The notes under the pieces: generated by a model
What the model was told of the DNA's origin: nothing
The model's input: the letters and a program-made list of their open reading frames with translations, nothing else
Database searches by the model: none
Position numbers and translations under genes: made by a program
In this document: positions 1 through 7,654 of the stretch, one piece after another
How the letters are laid out: every line of letters begins with the position of its first letter
Numbering within the stretch: position 1 is the first letter of the stretch
Source of the DNA: JAMOQA01 sp964582785
GTDB taxonomy: Bacteria > Acidobacteriota > Polarisedimenticolia > J045
Direction: 5' to 3'
Assembly (NCBI GenBank): GCA_964582785.1
Contig: CAZOTT010000047.1
Coordinates: 1 to 19,148, forward strand
Length of the DNA stretch: 19,148 nucleotides

Positions 1-100
1 GGTTTTCCACGAGCCGGCCCAGCTTGGCGATCTTCTCCTCGGCGTAGGAGCGGATGCGCGGGGTCAGCTCGATGCGTCGGCCGGTCAGCTCAATCGTCAT
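1..100 (-). CDS. hpf: Ribosome hibernation promoting factor, N-terminal part (cut by window edge)
   Basis: Only the first 33 codons are visible. The protein starts MTIELTGRRIELTPRIRSYA and continues with an EEKIAKLGRL helix, which matches the start of the HPF/RaiA (YfiA) family: a beta strand with the conserved TGR, then the 'ltp.lr.y...K..kL' helix. The family binds the 30S subunit in slow growth and inactivates or dimerises ribosomes. The ATG at 98-100 is preceded by a strong GGAGGAG ribosome binding site. It lies downstream of rpoN, as in many Proteobacteria, where hpf follows lptB-rpoN. The C-terminus is outside the window, so short and long HPF forms cannot be told apart. The leader contains two inverted repeats, described separately. 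Confidence 0.85.
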   Translation of the reverse strand, partial: MTIELTGRRIELTPRIRSYAEEKIAKLGRLVEN

Positions 101-113
101 CAGGCTCCTCCCT

Positions 114-129
114 GGGGACGGCCGTCCCC
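114..129 (-). promoter_or_regulatory. 16-bp perfect palindrome just upstream of the hpf ribosome binding site
   Basis: GGGGACGGCCGTCCCC reads the same on both strands. It ends two to three bases upstream of the hpf Shine-Dalgarno sequence. It could be a DNA operator, or an RNA hairpin (6-bp stem, GGCC loop) controlling ribosome access. The symmetry is seen directly; the function is inferred. Confidence 0.4.
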
Positions 130-157
130 TGATCGGTACCGGCGGAAGTACGCCGCG

Positions 158-173
158 CCGGGACACGTCCCGG
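158..173 (-). repeat. Second inverted repeat in the rpoN-hpf gap
   Basis: CCGGGAC-AC-GTCCCGG is a 7-bp perfect inverted repeat with a 2-bp centre. It shares the GGGAC...GTCCC half-sites with the palindrome at 114-129 but has a shorter spacer. It may be an intercistronic hairpin that helps separate rpoN from hpf expression, or a second operator. No T-tract follows, so it is not a classical intrinsic terminator. No clear promoter was found in the rest of this 195-base gap. Confidence 0.3.
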
Positions 174-295
174 AACGCGGGGCCTGGTGCATCGAATGGA
201 ACGCGACGGGGATGGCGCCGCGACACGGGACCCCGGCCCCCCGCTTCCTGCGGGAGGCCCGGAAACGGCTCCCCGGGGCCGCGACGGGCACGCGC

Positions 296-1762
296 TCATC
301 GGCGCTTCGCGCGTCGGCGCCGCCGGGTCGAGGGGGGGATCCCCAGGTCCTCGCGGTACTTGTTCACCGTCCTCCTCGCGATGCGGAGCCCTTCCTTGCG
401 GAGGATCTCCGCGATCGCCTGGTCGCTGAGGGGGTGATCCGGGTCTTCTTCCTCCACCAGGCGGCGAATCTTGTCCTTGACCGAGAGGGAGCTGACCGCT
501 TCCCCGGCCGAGGAACTGAGCCCGCTGTGGAAGAAGAAACGCATCTCGAACAGGCCCCGTGGCGTGTGCATGTACTTCTGGTTGACGACCCGGGAGACGG
601 TCGACTCGTGCATCCCGATGTCGTCCGCCACGTCCCGCAGGACGAGGGGCCGCAGGTGTTCCACGCCGTGGTCGAGGAACGGCCGCTGGAACTTGACGAT
701 GCTCCGGGCGACCTTGTAGATCGTCCGCTGGCGCTCGTCGAGGCTGCGGATCAGGTGGAGCGCCGCCCGCACCTTCTCGCGGATGAACTTCTTCGCCGCC
801 GGGTCCTTCTCGTCGCCCCGGGACACGCGCTCCAGGAAGCGGCGGTAGGAGGGAGAAAGGCGCAGTTTCGGCAGGCCGTCCTCGTTGAGGATGATCCGGT
901 AGTCGTTGCCATCCTTGATCACGAAGACGTCCGGGATGATGTAGGTGACCGGGCGGGGGTTGTACTTCGTTCCCGGGCTGGGGTCGAGGTGGCGGATGAC
1001 CTCGAGCACCTCCTCGAGGTCGTCCGGTTCCACGCCGATCGCCGCGGCCAGTTCATCGTCGCGGCCGTCCTCCAGCAGGTCCAGGTGCTCGCGGACGACC
1101 CGTGCCGCGGGCGATTCCGCCAGCCCCGCGACATCGAGCTGGACGAGGAGACATTCCCGCAGGTCGCGGCTCGCCACGCCGACCGGGTCGAAGCGCTGGA
1201 TCACCTGCCGGACCCTCTCGATGTCCTCGGGCGACCAGGTCTCCCCCTCCGGCGCCATCGCGGCGATTTCCTCGGTGGTCGCCTGGAGGTACCCGCGCTC
1301 GTCCAGGTTGCCGAGGATCGCCTCCCCCACCGGCTTGAGGTGCGCGGGGACGGCGCTCATTTCGAGCTGCCAGAGCAGGTGGTCCGCGAGGGAACCCCGG
1401 GTGCGGAGAACCTGCTCGATGGTCGGCAGGTCCGGGCTGGGAGCCTCCCGCTCGCCGGGGGCCCGCTGGTAGCTGTCCTCGAGGTGCTGGAAGAACGCCT
1501 CGTAGTCGATGTCGTCCTGGTCGCGTTCGGCGTCTTCCCCGGCGGAGACCTCCTTTTCCTTTTCCGCGTTCTCCGGGGACGACCCCGCCTCGAGGGTGGT
1601 GTTCGCCTCCTCGAGGGCGGGATTCTCGACGAGCTGCTGGGCGACTTCCTGGACCAGGTCGAGCTGGTTGAGCTGGAGAAGCCGGATGGCGAGCTGCAAC
1701 TGGGCGGTGATGACCAGCTTCTGTTGCAGCTTCGGTTCGAGTCGCAGCTCGGGTCGGGGCAT
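296..1762 (-). CDS. rpoN: RNA polymerase sigma-54 factor
   Basis: A complete 488-residue sigma-54, near the usual 430-500. It directs RNA polymerase to -24/-12 promoters and needs AAA+ enhancer-binding activators. The N-terminal activator-interacting region (about 1-50) is rich in Leu and Gln, with the repeating L..QL pattern typical of the family. An acidic linker (about 51-110) follows, then the core-binding domain (about 115-310). The DNA-binding domain has a helix-turn-helix with HESTVSRVVNQKY, and the signature RpoN box ARRTVNKYRE is at 462-471. The tail ends in a run of arginines. The ATG at 1762 has a GAGGG site 7-8 bases upstream. It lies 28 bases after lptB and was probably co-transcribed with it. 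The family and gene order both support the call. Confidence 0.97.
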   Translation of the reverse strand: MPRPELRLEPKLQQKLVITAQLQLAIRLLQLNQLDLVQEVAQQLVENPALEEANTTLEAGSSPENAEKEKEVSAGEDAERDQDDIDYEAFFQHLEDSYQRAPGEREAPSPDLPTIEQVLRTRGSLADHLLWQLEMSAVPAHLKPVGEAILGNLDERGYLQATTEEIAAMAPEGETWSPEDIERVRQVIQRFDPVGVASRDLRECLLVQLDVAGLAESPAARVVREHLDLLEDGRDDELAAAIGVEPDDLEEVLEVIRHLDPSPGTKYNPRPVTYIIPDVFVIKDGNDYRIILNEDGLPKLRLSPSYRRFLERVSRGDEKDPAAKKFIREKVRAALHLIRSLDERQRTIYKVARSIVKFQRPFLDHGVEHLRPLVLRDVADDIGMHESTVSRVVNQKYMHTPRGLFEMRFFFHSGLSSSAGEAVSSLSVKDKIRRLVEEEDPDHPLSDQAIAEILRKEGLRIARRTVNKYREDLGIPPSTRRRRRAKRR

Positions 1763-1790
1763 GATCCCTCGATCGTCGCGTGGGCGCGGG

Positions 1791-2537
1791 TCAGTGGAGC
1801 GAGAACTCGTCTCCCAGGTACACGGCCCGCACCTCCGGATCCTCGGCCAGTTCCCGGGGGGAACCGCTGCGGAAGATCCTTCCCTCGTTGATGATAAAGG
1901 CGTGGTCCGTGATTTGCAATGTCTCCCGGACGTTGTGATCGGTGACGAGGATGCCGATCCCCCGTCCCGCGAGGCGCCGGACGATGCGCTGGATTTCCCC
2001 GACCGCGATCGGGTCGATCCCGGCGAAGGGTTCGTCGAGAAGCATGAACCGCGGTTCGGTGACCATCGCCCGCGCGATCTCGCAGCGGCGCCGCTCTCCC
2101 CCGGAAAGAACGTAGGCGGGGCGGTCCGCGAGGTCCAGCAGGCCGAGCTCCTCGAGGGCCTCCGTCGCCCTGCCGTGGATCTCGTCCTCGTCGCGGCCGA
2201 GGACCTCGAGCACCAGCTCCAGGTTGCCGCGCACCGTCTCGCGCCGGAACACGCTCGGTTCCTGGGGCAGGTAGGCGATTCCCCGGCGGGCGCGGGCGTG
2301 GAGCGGCAGGGGCGTGATGTCCTCCTCCCCGAGGAGGATGGTCCCGGCGTCCGGCCGCAGCAGGCCGACGATCATGGCGAAGGTCGTGGTCTTGCCGGCG
2401 CCGTTGGGCCCGAGCAGGCCCACGATCTCGCCGGGCCGCACCTCGAGTTCGACGCCGTCGACCACCGCGCGGCGGCGGAACGCCTTCACCAGGCCGCGCG
2501 CGCGGAGGGTGTCCCGGTCCCGTTCAGTTGCCGCCAC
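1791..2537 (-). CDS. lptB: LPS export ABC transporter ATPase LptB
   Basis: This 248-residue ABC ATPase powers LPS extraction from the inner membrane with LptF/LptG. Walker A GPNGAGKT is at 43-50, the Q-loop at Q92 within YLPQEPSVFRR, the signature LSGGE at 144-148, Walker B FMLLDE at 164-169 and the switch histidine at H201. The YLPQE(P/A)S(V/I)FRR stretch is the LptB hallmark and separates it from LivF/LivG-type ATPases. The chosen start is GTG at 2537, preceded by GGGAGG about 9 bases away. It overlaps the end of the LptC/LptA-like gene by 14 bases, suggesting translational coupling. lptF/lptG are not in the window. Confidence 0.95.
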   Translation of the reverse strand: MAATERDRDTLRARGLVKAFRRRAVVDGVELEVRPGEIVGLLGPNGAGKTTTFAMIVGLLRPDAGTILLGEEDITPLPLHARARRGIAYLPQEPSVFRRETVRGNLELVLEVLGRDEDEIHGRATEALEELGLLDLADRPAYVLSGGERRRCEIARAMVTEPRFMLLDEPFAGIDPIAVGEIQRIVRRLAGRGIGILVTDHNVRETLQITDHAFIINEGRIFRSGSPRELAEDPEVRAVYLGDEFSLH

Positions 2538-4491
2538 CCGTCTTTTCCTCCCCGGCCGCGGGGGCGCGCAGGCGGGTCCTGCCGCCTGCCCCCGACACCC
2601 TGATGCTGCCGTCGGACAGCTCGTACCGGATCACGGAGGCGGTCATCTTCCTCTCTCCCCCCTCCGAGCGCGACACGATCTGCGGCAGGTGTTCCCCGGC
2701 GCGCAGGACGATCGACCCCTGCGCGCCGCCCGTCCATTCCAGCCGGTCGGCGGAACCGGTCACCTGTCGGTCCCGCAGGGTGACCGCCGTGCGCGCGACC
2801 AGCCGTTCCACCGACCCGTCCGGGCCCAGGGTGACACGGATCGTCCGTGCCCGGACCGTGATTCCCCCCGGCTCCTGGAACTCCGCGTCGCCTTCCACCA
2901 CCGCCACCCGCTCCCCGGCGGAGTACTCCAGGTGGTCCCCCCGGAGCCACCCGCTGGCGGGGGGACCGTCCCGCGTGGCCCGGACCACGTGCACGACCAC
3001 GTCCCCGCTTGCCTCGAGGCGCCGGCGGCCCGGATCCCAGCTCATGCGGGCGGCCCGCAGGTCCCGGTCCTCCTGCCAGGCCATCAGGGGCCCCTCGAAG
3101 ACGAGGGCTCCGCCGCGCAGCGGAACGGTGACGCGGCGGCTGCGGACGCGAACCGGCGTACCGCCCCGGAAGAGGCCCGCCTCGTCCCGGCGGCCCGTCC
3201 GGACGTCCGTGATCGGGGCGTCGAGGGCGGTCAGGACCCTCCCGGCGCGGTCGAAGAGGAACCGCGGCGCCTCGATCGTGTCCGGCCCCCGGGCCACCCG
3301 CGCCCGGGGCGCCCCCGAGAGCCGCAGTTCCCCGGGATGCGCCGAGCTCCACGAGACCCGGTCACCGGCGCCCCGGACGTCGCCGGGGCCCGTGATGGCC
3401 AGTTTCCCGGAAACACTGATCTCCCGGCCACCGCCGGGCGCCTCCCGGGCGAGCAGGTTCTCCCCCGCGATCTTCCATGTTCCACCCTCCGCGTCCCGCC
3501 AGCGGGCCTCGAGTTCCCCCGCCGCCCGCAGGCGGCGCACTCCGCCCTTCTCCCGGGCGAACGTCCAGCGCGCGGCGGCCAGGGAGCCCCCCGTGTCCTG
3601 GCCGGGCGCGGCCACCGCCAGGACGCCCGGGGGGTCCGTCTCGAGAGACACTTCCCGGCGCCCGGGTTCCCGGCGGGCCTCGAGTCCCGCGGCGGCGAAG
3701 GTCCAGGCCACCCGCGCGGCGTGGGGGGCGAGGAGAACGGGGCCGCGGGCCGACAGGTCCCACCCCCCCGGGGCGGCCCGGCGCAGCGTGCCCCCCGCGG
3801 CGTGGAACTCTCCCCGGGGCCGTCGCGCCCGGAAGGGGTTTTCCAGCTCCACCGTGCCGTCGGCGAGGCGGTAGACGAACCGGTCCGCGTCGACCCGCAC
3901 CGGCGGACCCGGGCCCAGGGTCAGGTCGACGGGGCCCTTCCCCACCAGGAGACGCGTCCCGGGCCGGTACTCCAGCCCGGCCACGTGGGCCAGGAGGTCC
4001 TTTCCGCGGACCGTGGCCGGGCCGGGCGACTCGAGGGTCCCGACTTCGGCGTTCCATTCCAGGCGGTCCGCCTCGAGCACCGTTCCCCCGGGATCGCGGA
4101 CGACGACCTTCCCTTCCAGCGCCAGTTCCCAGGCCCTGCTTCCCCGGCGCCCCGCGCTGCGGAGGACCCGCGCCGCCCGGGCCCCCAGGGTCACCAGGCG
4201 TCCGTCCTCGGTGTAGAGCGCGAGGCGGCGGACGCCGCGCACGAAGTGGGCGCCCCCCTCGACGCCGACGAGGCTGTCGGCCTCCAGCCGGAACACGACC
4301 TTCCCCCGGCGGGTGCGCGTCCAGGAAAACCCGCCCTCGGTGCGGGAGGTCTCGTCCTCCCGCACCGGCAGGCGGCCCGCCACCGGGGCTTCCTCGGGTG
4401 GCGGGGGCCGCCGCCACTCCCGGATCGCGGCCGCCCCGAGGATGGCGAGGGCCAGGAGCAGCAGGATGCGGATGCGGCGGGAAGCCGGCAC
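2524..4491 (-). CDS. LptC/LptA-like fused LPS transport protein
   Basis: A 655-residue protein, far longer than LptC (about 190) or LptA (about 185). Residues 7-23 form one membrane helix (ILLLLALAILGAAA), matching the N-terminal anchor of LptC. The rest is almost all short beta strands of the OstA/LptC jellyroll type, with repeated 'V.A..L.w....G.v...G.v.v' patterns. The last part (about 505-640) looks most like LptA/OstA: GDHLEYSAGERVAVVEG, then ITVRARTIRVTLGPDGSVERLVA. I infer an inner-membrane-anchored protein whose stacked jellyrolls carry LPS across the periplasm to LptD. Its place directly before lptB, where lptC-lptA normally sit, supports this. The GTG start at 4491 lies 13 bases after the enoyl-CoA hydratase gene and has only a weak ribosome binding site. 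The middle is divergent, so domain borders are uncertain. Confidence 0.8.
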   Translation of the reverse strand: MPASRRIRILLLLALAILGAAAIREWRRPPPPEEAPVAGRLPVREDETSRTEGGFSWTRTRRGKVVFRLEADSLVGVEGGAHFVRGVRRLALYTEDGRLVTLGARAARVLRSAGRRGSRAWELALEGKVVVRDPGGTVLEADRLEWNAEVGTLESPGPATVRGKDLLAHVAGLEYRPGTRLLVGKGPVDLTLGPGPPVRVDADRFVYRLADGTVELENPFRARRPRGEFHAAGGTLRRAAPGGWDLSARGPVLLAPHAARVAWTFAAAGLEARREPGRREVSLETDPPGVLAVAAPGQDTGGSLAAARWTFAREKGGVRRLRAAGELEARWRDAEGGTWKIAGENLLAREAPGGGREISVSGKLAITGPGDVRGAGDRVSWSSAHPGELRLSGAPRARVARGPDTIEAPRFLFDRAGRVLTALDAPITDVRTGRRDEAGLFRGGTPVRVRSRRVTVPLRGGALVFEGPLMAWQEDRDLRAARMSWDPGRRRLEASGDVVVHVVRATRDGPPASGWLRGDHLEYSAGERVAVVEGDAEFQEPGGITVRARTIRVTLGPDGSVERLVARTAVTLRDRQVTGSADRLEWTGGAQGSIVLRAGEHLPQIVSRSEGGERKMTASVIRYELSDGSIRVSGAGGRTRLRAPAAGEEKTGGGN

Positions 4492-4504
4492 GTCTCGGGG
4501 CGTC

Positions 4505-5290
4505 TCAGCGGCCCGGGAACGCGGGCTTGCGCTTCTCGAGGAAGGCGGTGGTGCCCTCCTTCATGTCCTCGGTCGCGAACGTCACCCCGAAGAGCGCCGC
4601 CTCGAACTCGAGGGCCTCCTCGAGGGGCATCGACAGGCCGGTGCGCACCGCCTCGAGGCAGAGGCGCACCGCGACCGGGCCCTTGTCGAGGATCTCGGCG
4701 GCGAGGGACCGCGCTTCCTCGAGGGCGGATTTTCCCTCGGCGATGCGGTTGACGAGCCCCCAGGCGCGGGCGGTCTCCGCGTCGATCATCCTGCCGGTGA
4801 GGATCATCTCGAGGGCACGGCCCTCCCCGACGAGACGGGCCAGCCGCTGGGTCCCGCCGAACCCCGGGATCAGCCCGAGACCGACCTCGGGCTGCCCGAA
4901 CTTCGCGCCCGGCGAGGCGACCCGGAGATGGGCCATCATCGCCAGCTCGCAGCCACCCCCGAGGGTGTAACCCTCGATGGCCGCGATCACCGGCTTGCCG
5001 GTGGCGTCGATGGCGTCGCCGAGGGCCTGGCCCTGCCGCGAGAACTCCCGGGCCTCGACGGGCGACAGCGCGGCCATCTCCCGGATGTCCGCCCCGGCGA
5101 CAAACGCCCTGGTGCCGGCCCCCGTGAGGACGATCGCCCCGGCCTCCGGGTCGTTCCCGGCGGCCTCGATCTCGCGGGCGAGCGCGGTGATCACCTCGCG
5201 GTTCAGGGCGTTCAGCTTGTCGGGCCGGTTGACGGTCAGGACGGCGATCCTGTCGGCGGTCTCGCGGAGGACGACGGGCTGGTCGGTCAT
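4505..5290 (-). CDS. Enoyl-CoA hydratase/isomerase (crotonase) family protein
   Basis: A 261-residue crotonase-fold enzyme of normal length. The CoA/oxyanion-hole strand RAFVAGADIREM is at 61-72. GYTLGGGCELAMM carries the first catalytic Glu (E115) and FGQPEVGLGLIPGFGG the second (E135); their 20-residue separation matches classical enoyl-CoA hydratases. With both glutamates present, hydration of trans-2-enoyl-CoA (beta-oxidation or the crotonyl-CoA step) is the most likely reaction. The family is broad, so substrate cannot be assigned. The ATG at 5290 has a GGAG upstream. It sits between the DnaC-like gene (46 bases away) and the LPS cluster (13 bases). No thiolase or acyl-CoA dehydrogenase is adjacent, so the context does not define a pathway. 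Confidence 0.92.
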   Translation of the reverse strand: MTDQPVVLRETADRIAVLTVNRPDKLNALNREVITALAREIEAAGNDPEAGAIVLTGAGTRAFVAGADIREMAALSPVEAREFSRQGQALGDAIDATGKPVIAAIEGYTLGGGCELAMMAHLRVASPGAKFGQPEVGLGLIPGFGGTQRLARLVGEGRALEMILTGRMIDAETARAWGLVNRIAEGKSALEEARSLAAEILDKGPVAVRLCLEAVRTGLSMPLEEALEFEAALFGVTFATEDMKEGTTAFLEKRKPAFPGR

Positions 5291-5336
5291 CGTGGGTTCT
5301 CCATCGGGCGGGGCGCCAAGGATACCGCGCGCCGGT

Positions 5337-6101
5337 TCAGGTGCGGTAGGCGGCCGACTTGACCTGGCGCCGGAAGTCCCGGCCCTCCAGGGGGACGATC
5401 CAGCACATCTCGACGAGGCGCGAGGCGAGACGGTCCCCGATCCGGTCCGCCAGGGTCTCCTCGCCGGGCCCGGCCTCCACCGGAAGGTTGGTCGTGATCA
5501 GGGTCAGCCGGTCCTGGTCGTACCGCTCCCCGAGGATCAGCCCCAGGGTCTCGATCACCCACGGGGTCGTCCGGGTGGCCCCGAGGTCGTCGAGGACGAG
5601 AACGTCCGCCAGGAGGACCGGGTCGATCACCTCCCGGGAGGGGGTGGCGGAGCCGCGGTCGTAGGTGTCCTGCAGGCGGCGCAGCAGCCGCCCGAATTCC
5701 GCGAACAGGCCCCGGGCGCCACGGTTCTCGACGAGCTCGCGCAGGACCGCCGCGGCCAGGTGGGTCTTCCCCACCCCGCACGGACCGGTGAAGAGGAGGC
5801 CGTACCGCCCCCCCGGGAAGTCGCGCACGACCCGCCGGGCCAGGGCCAGGGCCCGCTCGTGGCCCGGGTTCTGGCAGAAGAACCCGTCGAGGGTACAGTG
5901 CCGGTAGCGCCGGGGGATCGAGGCCAGCCGGCGGCGGAGTTCTTCCCGGCGGGAACGCCGGCAGTCGCAGGGGCGGGCCGCCTCGAGGCCCTCCCGGCTG
6001 ACGATGACGAAACCGGTGCCCCCGCAGCGGGGGCACGACGTCCCGTCGGCCGGGCCCACCGGCGGACGGGAACCGGGATCGTGCCGCGAAAGGCCGCTCA
6101 T
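5337..6101 (-). CDS. DnaC/DnaI-like AAA+ ATPase with N-terminal Cys motif
   Basis: A 254-residue ATPase of the DnaC/DnaI/IstB group, which load replicative helicases or assist transposition. C23-x2-C26 followed by C45-x-C47 looks like a zinc site, as in DnaI-type and phage-type loaders. Walker A GPCGVGKT is at 106-113, Walker B VLVLDDLG at 167-174 and the sensor-1 TTN at 203-205. An arginine-rich stretch with GDRLASRL (222-229) is the likely arginine finger. No istA or transposon ends are nearby, and the gene sits among housekeeping genes, so a helicase-loader role is favoured over IstB. The ATG at 6101 lacks a clear ribosome binding site, so the start is less certain. It follows the sigma gene by 61 bases and is probably co-transcribed with it. 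Confidence 0.85.
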   Translation of the reverse strand: MSGLSRHDPGSRPPVGPADGTSCPRCGGTGFVIVSREGLEAARPCDCRRSRREELRRRLASIPRRYRHCTLDGFFCQNPGHERALALARRVVRDFPGGRYGLLFTGPCGVGKTHLAAAVLRELVENRGARGLFAEFGRLLRRLQDTYDRGSATPSREVIDPVLLADVLVLDDLGATRTTPWVIETLGLILGERYDQDRLTLITTNLPVEAGPGEETLADRIGDRLASRLVEMCWIVPLEGRDFRRQVKSAAYRT

Positions 6102-6162
6102 CGCGGGGCGATTGTCGCCGCCCCGCCGGCCGGGGGCAAGGGCCCCTCTCCCCGGGCCGGGA

Positions 6163-7041
6163 TCAGTTGAGGTACGACCGCAGCTGCTGGCACTTGGAGG
6201 AGCGGTTCAGCTTCCGGAGGGCCTGGGCCTCGATCTGGCGGATCCGCTCCCGGGAAAGGTTCATCACCTCCCCGATCTCCTTGAGGGTCTTCGGCTCCTC
6301 GCCGGTCAGCCCGAACCGGAGGAGGATGACCTTGCGCTCCTTCTCGTCGAGCTCGGAGAGGGCCTGCCGGACCTGGCGCCGCAGGGCCCCGCGGAACAGG
6401 ACGTTGTCGGCCGGGGGGATGACGTTCTGTTCCAGCTTGTCGGAGAGGTGGAACTCGTGTTCCTCGTCGATGATCGCCGAGAGGGAGATGTTCTCCTCGT
6501 TGACCTGGAGCAGCGTCTGCACGTCCGCCGGGTCGACATCCATCGCCTCGGCGATTTCCTCGGCCGACGGCCGCCGCTCCAGTTCAGCCATCAGGGCCGC
6601 CTGGGTCTTGCCGATGCGGTAGAGCAGGTTCGCCTGCTTCTGGGGCAGGCGGAAGGGACCGCTCTGGTCCGACAGGGCGTGGATGATCGACTGCCGGATC
6701 CACCAGACGGCGTACGTGATGAACTTGACGTTCTTGTCCGGGTCGTACCGCTTGGCGGCCTCGATCAGGCCGACGTTCCCCTCGTTGATCAGGTCGAGGA
6801 AGGAGAGCCCGAGGCCGCGGTACCGCTTCGCGAAACTGACGACGAAGCGGAGGTTCGCCTCGACCAGCTTCTTCAGCGCCTCCCGGTCCCCCTTCCGGAT
6901 ACGGCGCCCGAGCTCGCGCTCCTCCTCGACGGTGATGCGGGGCAGCCGGGCGATTTCCTTGAGGTACTTCTTGAGGGCCTCGGCCGATCCCTGCCCCCGC
7001 TCGCGCCGCGCGCTGCCCTCCTGGACGAACTGGTCCGCCAT
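6163..7041 (-). CDS. Sigma-70 family RNA polymerase sigma factor (RpoD/SigA-type, short)
   Basis: A 292-residue group 1/2-type sigma factor. It has region 1.2 (about 21-54), region 2 (LDLINEGNVGLIEA at 82-95; KFITYAVWWIRQS, 106-118, the -10 recognition helix), region 3 (about 133-210) and region 4, with the helix-turn-helix TLKEIGEVMNLSRERIRQIE (252-271). There is no region 1.1 and no large non-conserved insert, so it is shorter than E. coli RpoD (613) and closer in size to RpoS-like or short SigA proteins. The RpoH box is missing. I chose the internal ATG at 7041 over the one at 7083, because GGAGGG lies just upstream and the extra 14 residues are low complexity. It may be the primary sigma of this lineage or an alternative one. 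Confidence 0.9.
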   Translation of the reverse strand: MADQFVQEGSARRERGQGSAEALKKYLKEIARLPRITVEEERELGRRIRKGDREALKKLVEANLRFVVSFAKRYRGLGLSFLDLINEGNVGLIEAAKRYDPDKNVKFITYAVWWIRQSIIHALSDQSGPFRLPQKQANLLYRIGKTQAALMAELERRPSAEEIAEAMDVDPADVQTLLQVNEENISLSAIIDEEHEFHLSDKLEQNVIPPADNVLFRGALRRQVRQALSELDEKERKVILLRFGLTGEEPKTLKEIGEVMNLSRERIRQIEAQALRKLNRSSKCQQLRSYLN

Positions 7042-7065
7042 GATCCCTCCCGCGGGTCCCGCTCC

Positions 7066-7083
7066 CGGCGCCACCGGCGCCAC
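7066..7083 (-). repeat. Two tandem 9-bp repeats in the sigma gene leader
   Basis: CGGCGCCAC occurs twice in a row on the plus strand. It lies in the predicted 5' untranslated region of the sigma gene, between promoter and start codon. Each unit contains the palindrome GGCGCC. It may be incidental to the high GC content. Confidence 0.3.
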
Positions 7084-7103
7084 GGGTCGGACCCGGGTTT
7101 CTT

Positions 7104-7113
7104 ATCGGCCGAT
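7104..7113 (-). promoter_or_regulatory. 10-bp palindrome at the start of the sigma transcript
   Basis: ATCGGCCGAT is a perfect palindrome about 9 bases downstream of the TATAAT box, so it would cover the first transcribed bases. The position suits a repressor operator. The length is modest, so chance is possible. Confidence 0.25.
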
Positions 7114-7122
7114 CGGGTCGAG

Positions 7123-7151
7123 ATTATAAGGGGCGGCGGCGGAGTTTACAG
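7123..7151 (-). promoter_or_regulatory. Sigma-70-type promoter of the sigma factor gene
   Basis: On the minus strand CTGTAA (7146-7151), a 17-bp spacer and a perfect TATAAT (7123-7128) form a promoter. The -35 matches 3 of 6 consensus bases. Transcription would start near 7116, giving a leader of about 75 bases before the ATG at 7041. This AT-rich patch stands out sharply in a very GC-rich region. Confidence 0.65.
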
Positions 7152-7172
7152 GAGGCGCCCGGCCGGGGGCTC

Positions 7173-7631
7173 TCAGTGCGCCGCGTCTTCCCCCCCGAGG
7201 GGGATCCTGCGGGCGCGGAGCTCCGGGCGCCGGGCGAAGCGGACGCGCAGGACCCCCTCCCCCAGGGAGGCCTCGACGCTTTCCGGGTCGGCCCAGGGTG
7301 GCAGCTCGAAACGGCGAAGGAAACGGCCGAAGGGCCGCTCGAGGAGGTGCCAGGTTCGCTCGTCCGGGCCGGAGGGGCGGCGGCGCTCTCCCGAGACGAC
7401 CAGCTCGTTCCCCTCGACCTGGACCTCCACCTGGTCCCGGTCGAGGCCCGGGAGGTCGCACGAGATCTCGAGCCCGTCCGGGGTGGCGACGACCTCGGCG
7501 GTGGGCTGCCAGGGACCGATGCCGGCGCCCTCCGCGTCGAAGGGGACGGGCCCGGTGAGGACCGCCTCGAAAAGCTTGTTCATCCGGTCCTGGATCGAGA
7601 GGAGGTCGCGGAACGGGTCCCAGCTCTTCAT
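7173..7631 (-). CDS. Hsp20/alpha-crystallin family small heat shock protein
   Basis: A 152-residue ATP-independent holdase that keeps unfolding proteins soluble for DnaK-dependent refolding. The N-terminus WDPFRDLLSIQDRMNKLF is typical of class A bacterial Hsp20. The alpha-crystallin domain (about 42-140) has the expected strands: P.AEV..T.DGLEI..DLPGL, VEVQVEGNELVVSGER, the 'RPFGRFLRRFELP' segment and the closing GVLRVRFAR (family GVL.(V/I)..PK). The usual C-terminal I-x-I oligomerisation motif may be represented only by RRIPL. The ATG at 7631 has GGGAG about 7 bases upstream. It follows dnaK by 68 bases, with a hairpin between, and is probably expressed by read-through from dnaK. Confidence 0.93.
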   Translation of the reverse strand: MKSWDPFRDLLSIQDRMNKLFEAVLTGPVPFDAEGAGIGPWQPTAEVVATPDGLEISCDLPGLDRDQVEVQVEGNELVVSGERRRPSGPDERTWHLLERPFGRFLRRFELPPWADPESVEASLGEGVLRVRFARRPELRARRIPLGGEDAAH

Positions 7632-7654
7632 GGCGCGCTCCCATGGAACGGAGC

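Noticed and set aside
212..1891. 559-codon open frame on the plus strand, antisense to rpoN
   Set aside because: The protein is low-complexity and shows no family resemblance, while the minus strand encodes an unmistakable sigma-54. Long antisense frames are expected at this GC content.
2314..4752. 812-codon plus-strand frame over lptB and the LptC/A gene
   Set aside because: It is Arg/Pro/Gly-rich with no recognisable domain and crosses several clear genes.
4500..5290. Frequent CCTCGAG(G) strings as a possible repeat family
   Set aside because: They fall in coding sequence as Leu-Glu/Arg-Gly codon pairs favoured by the GC-rich codon use, with no regular spacing.
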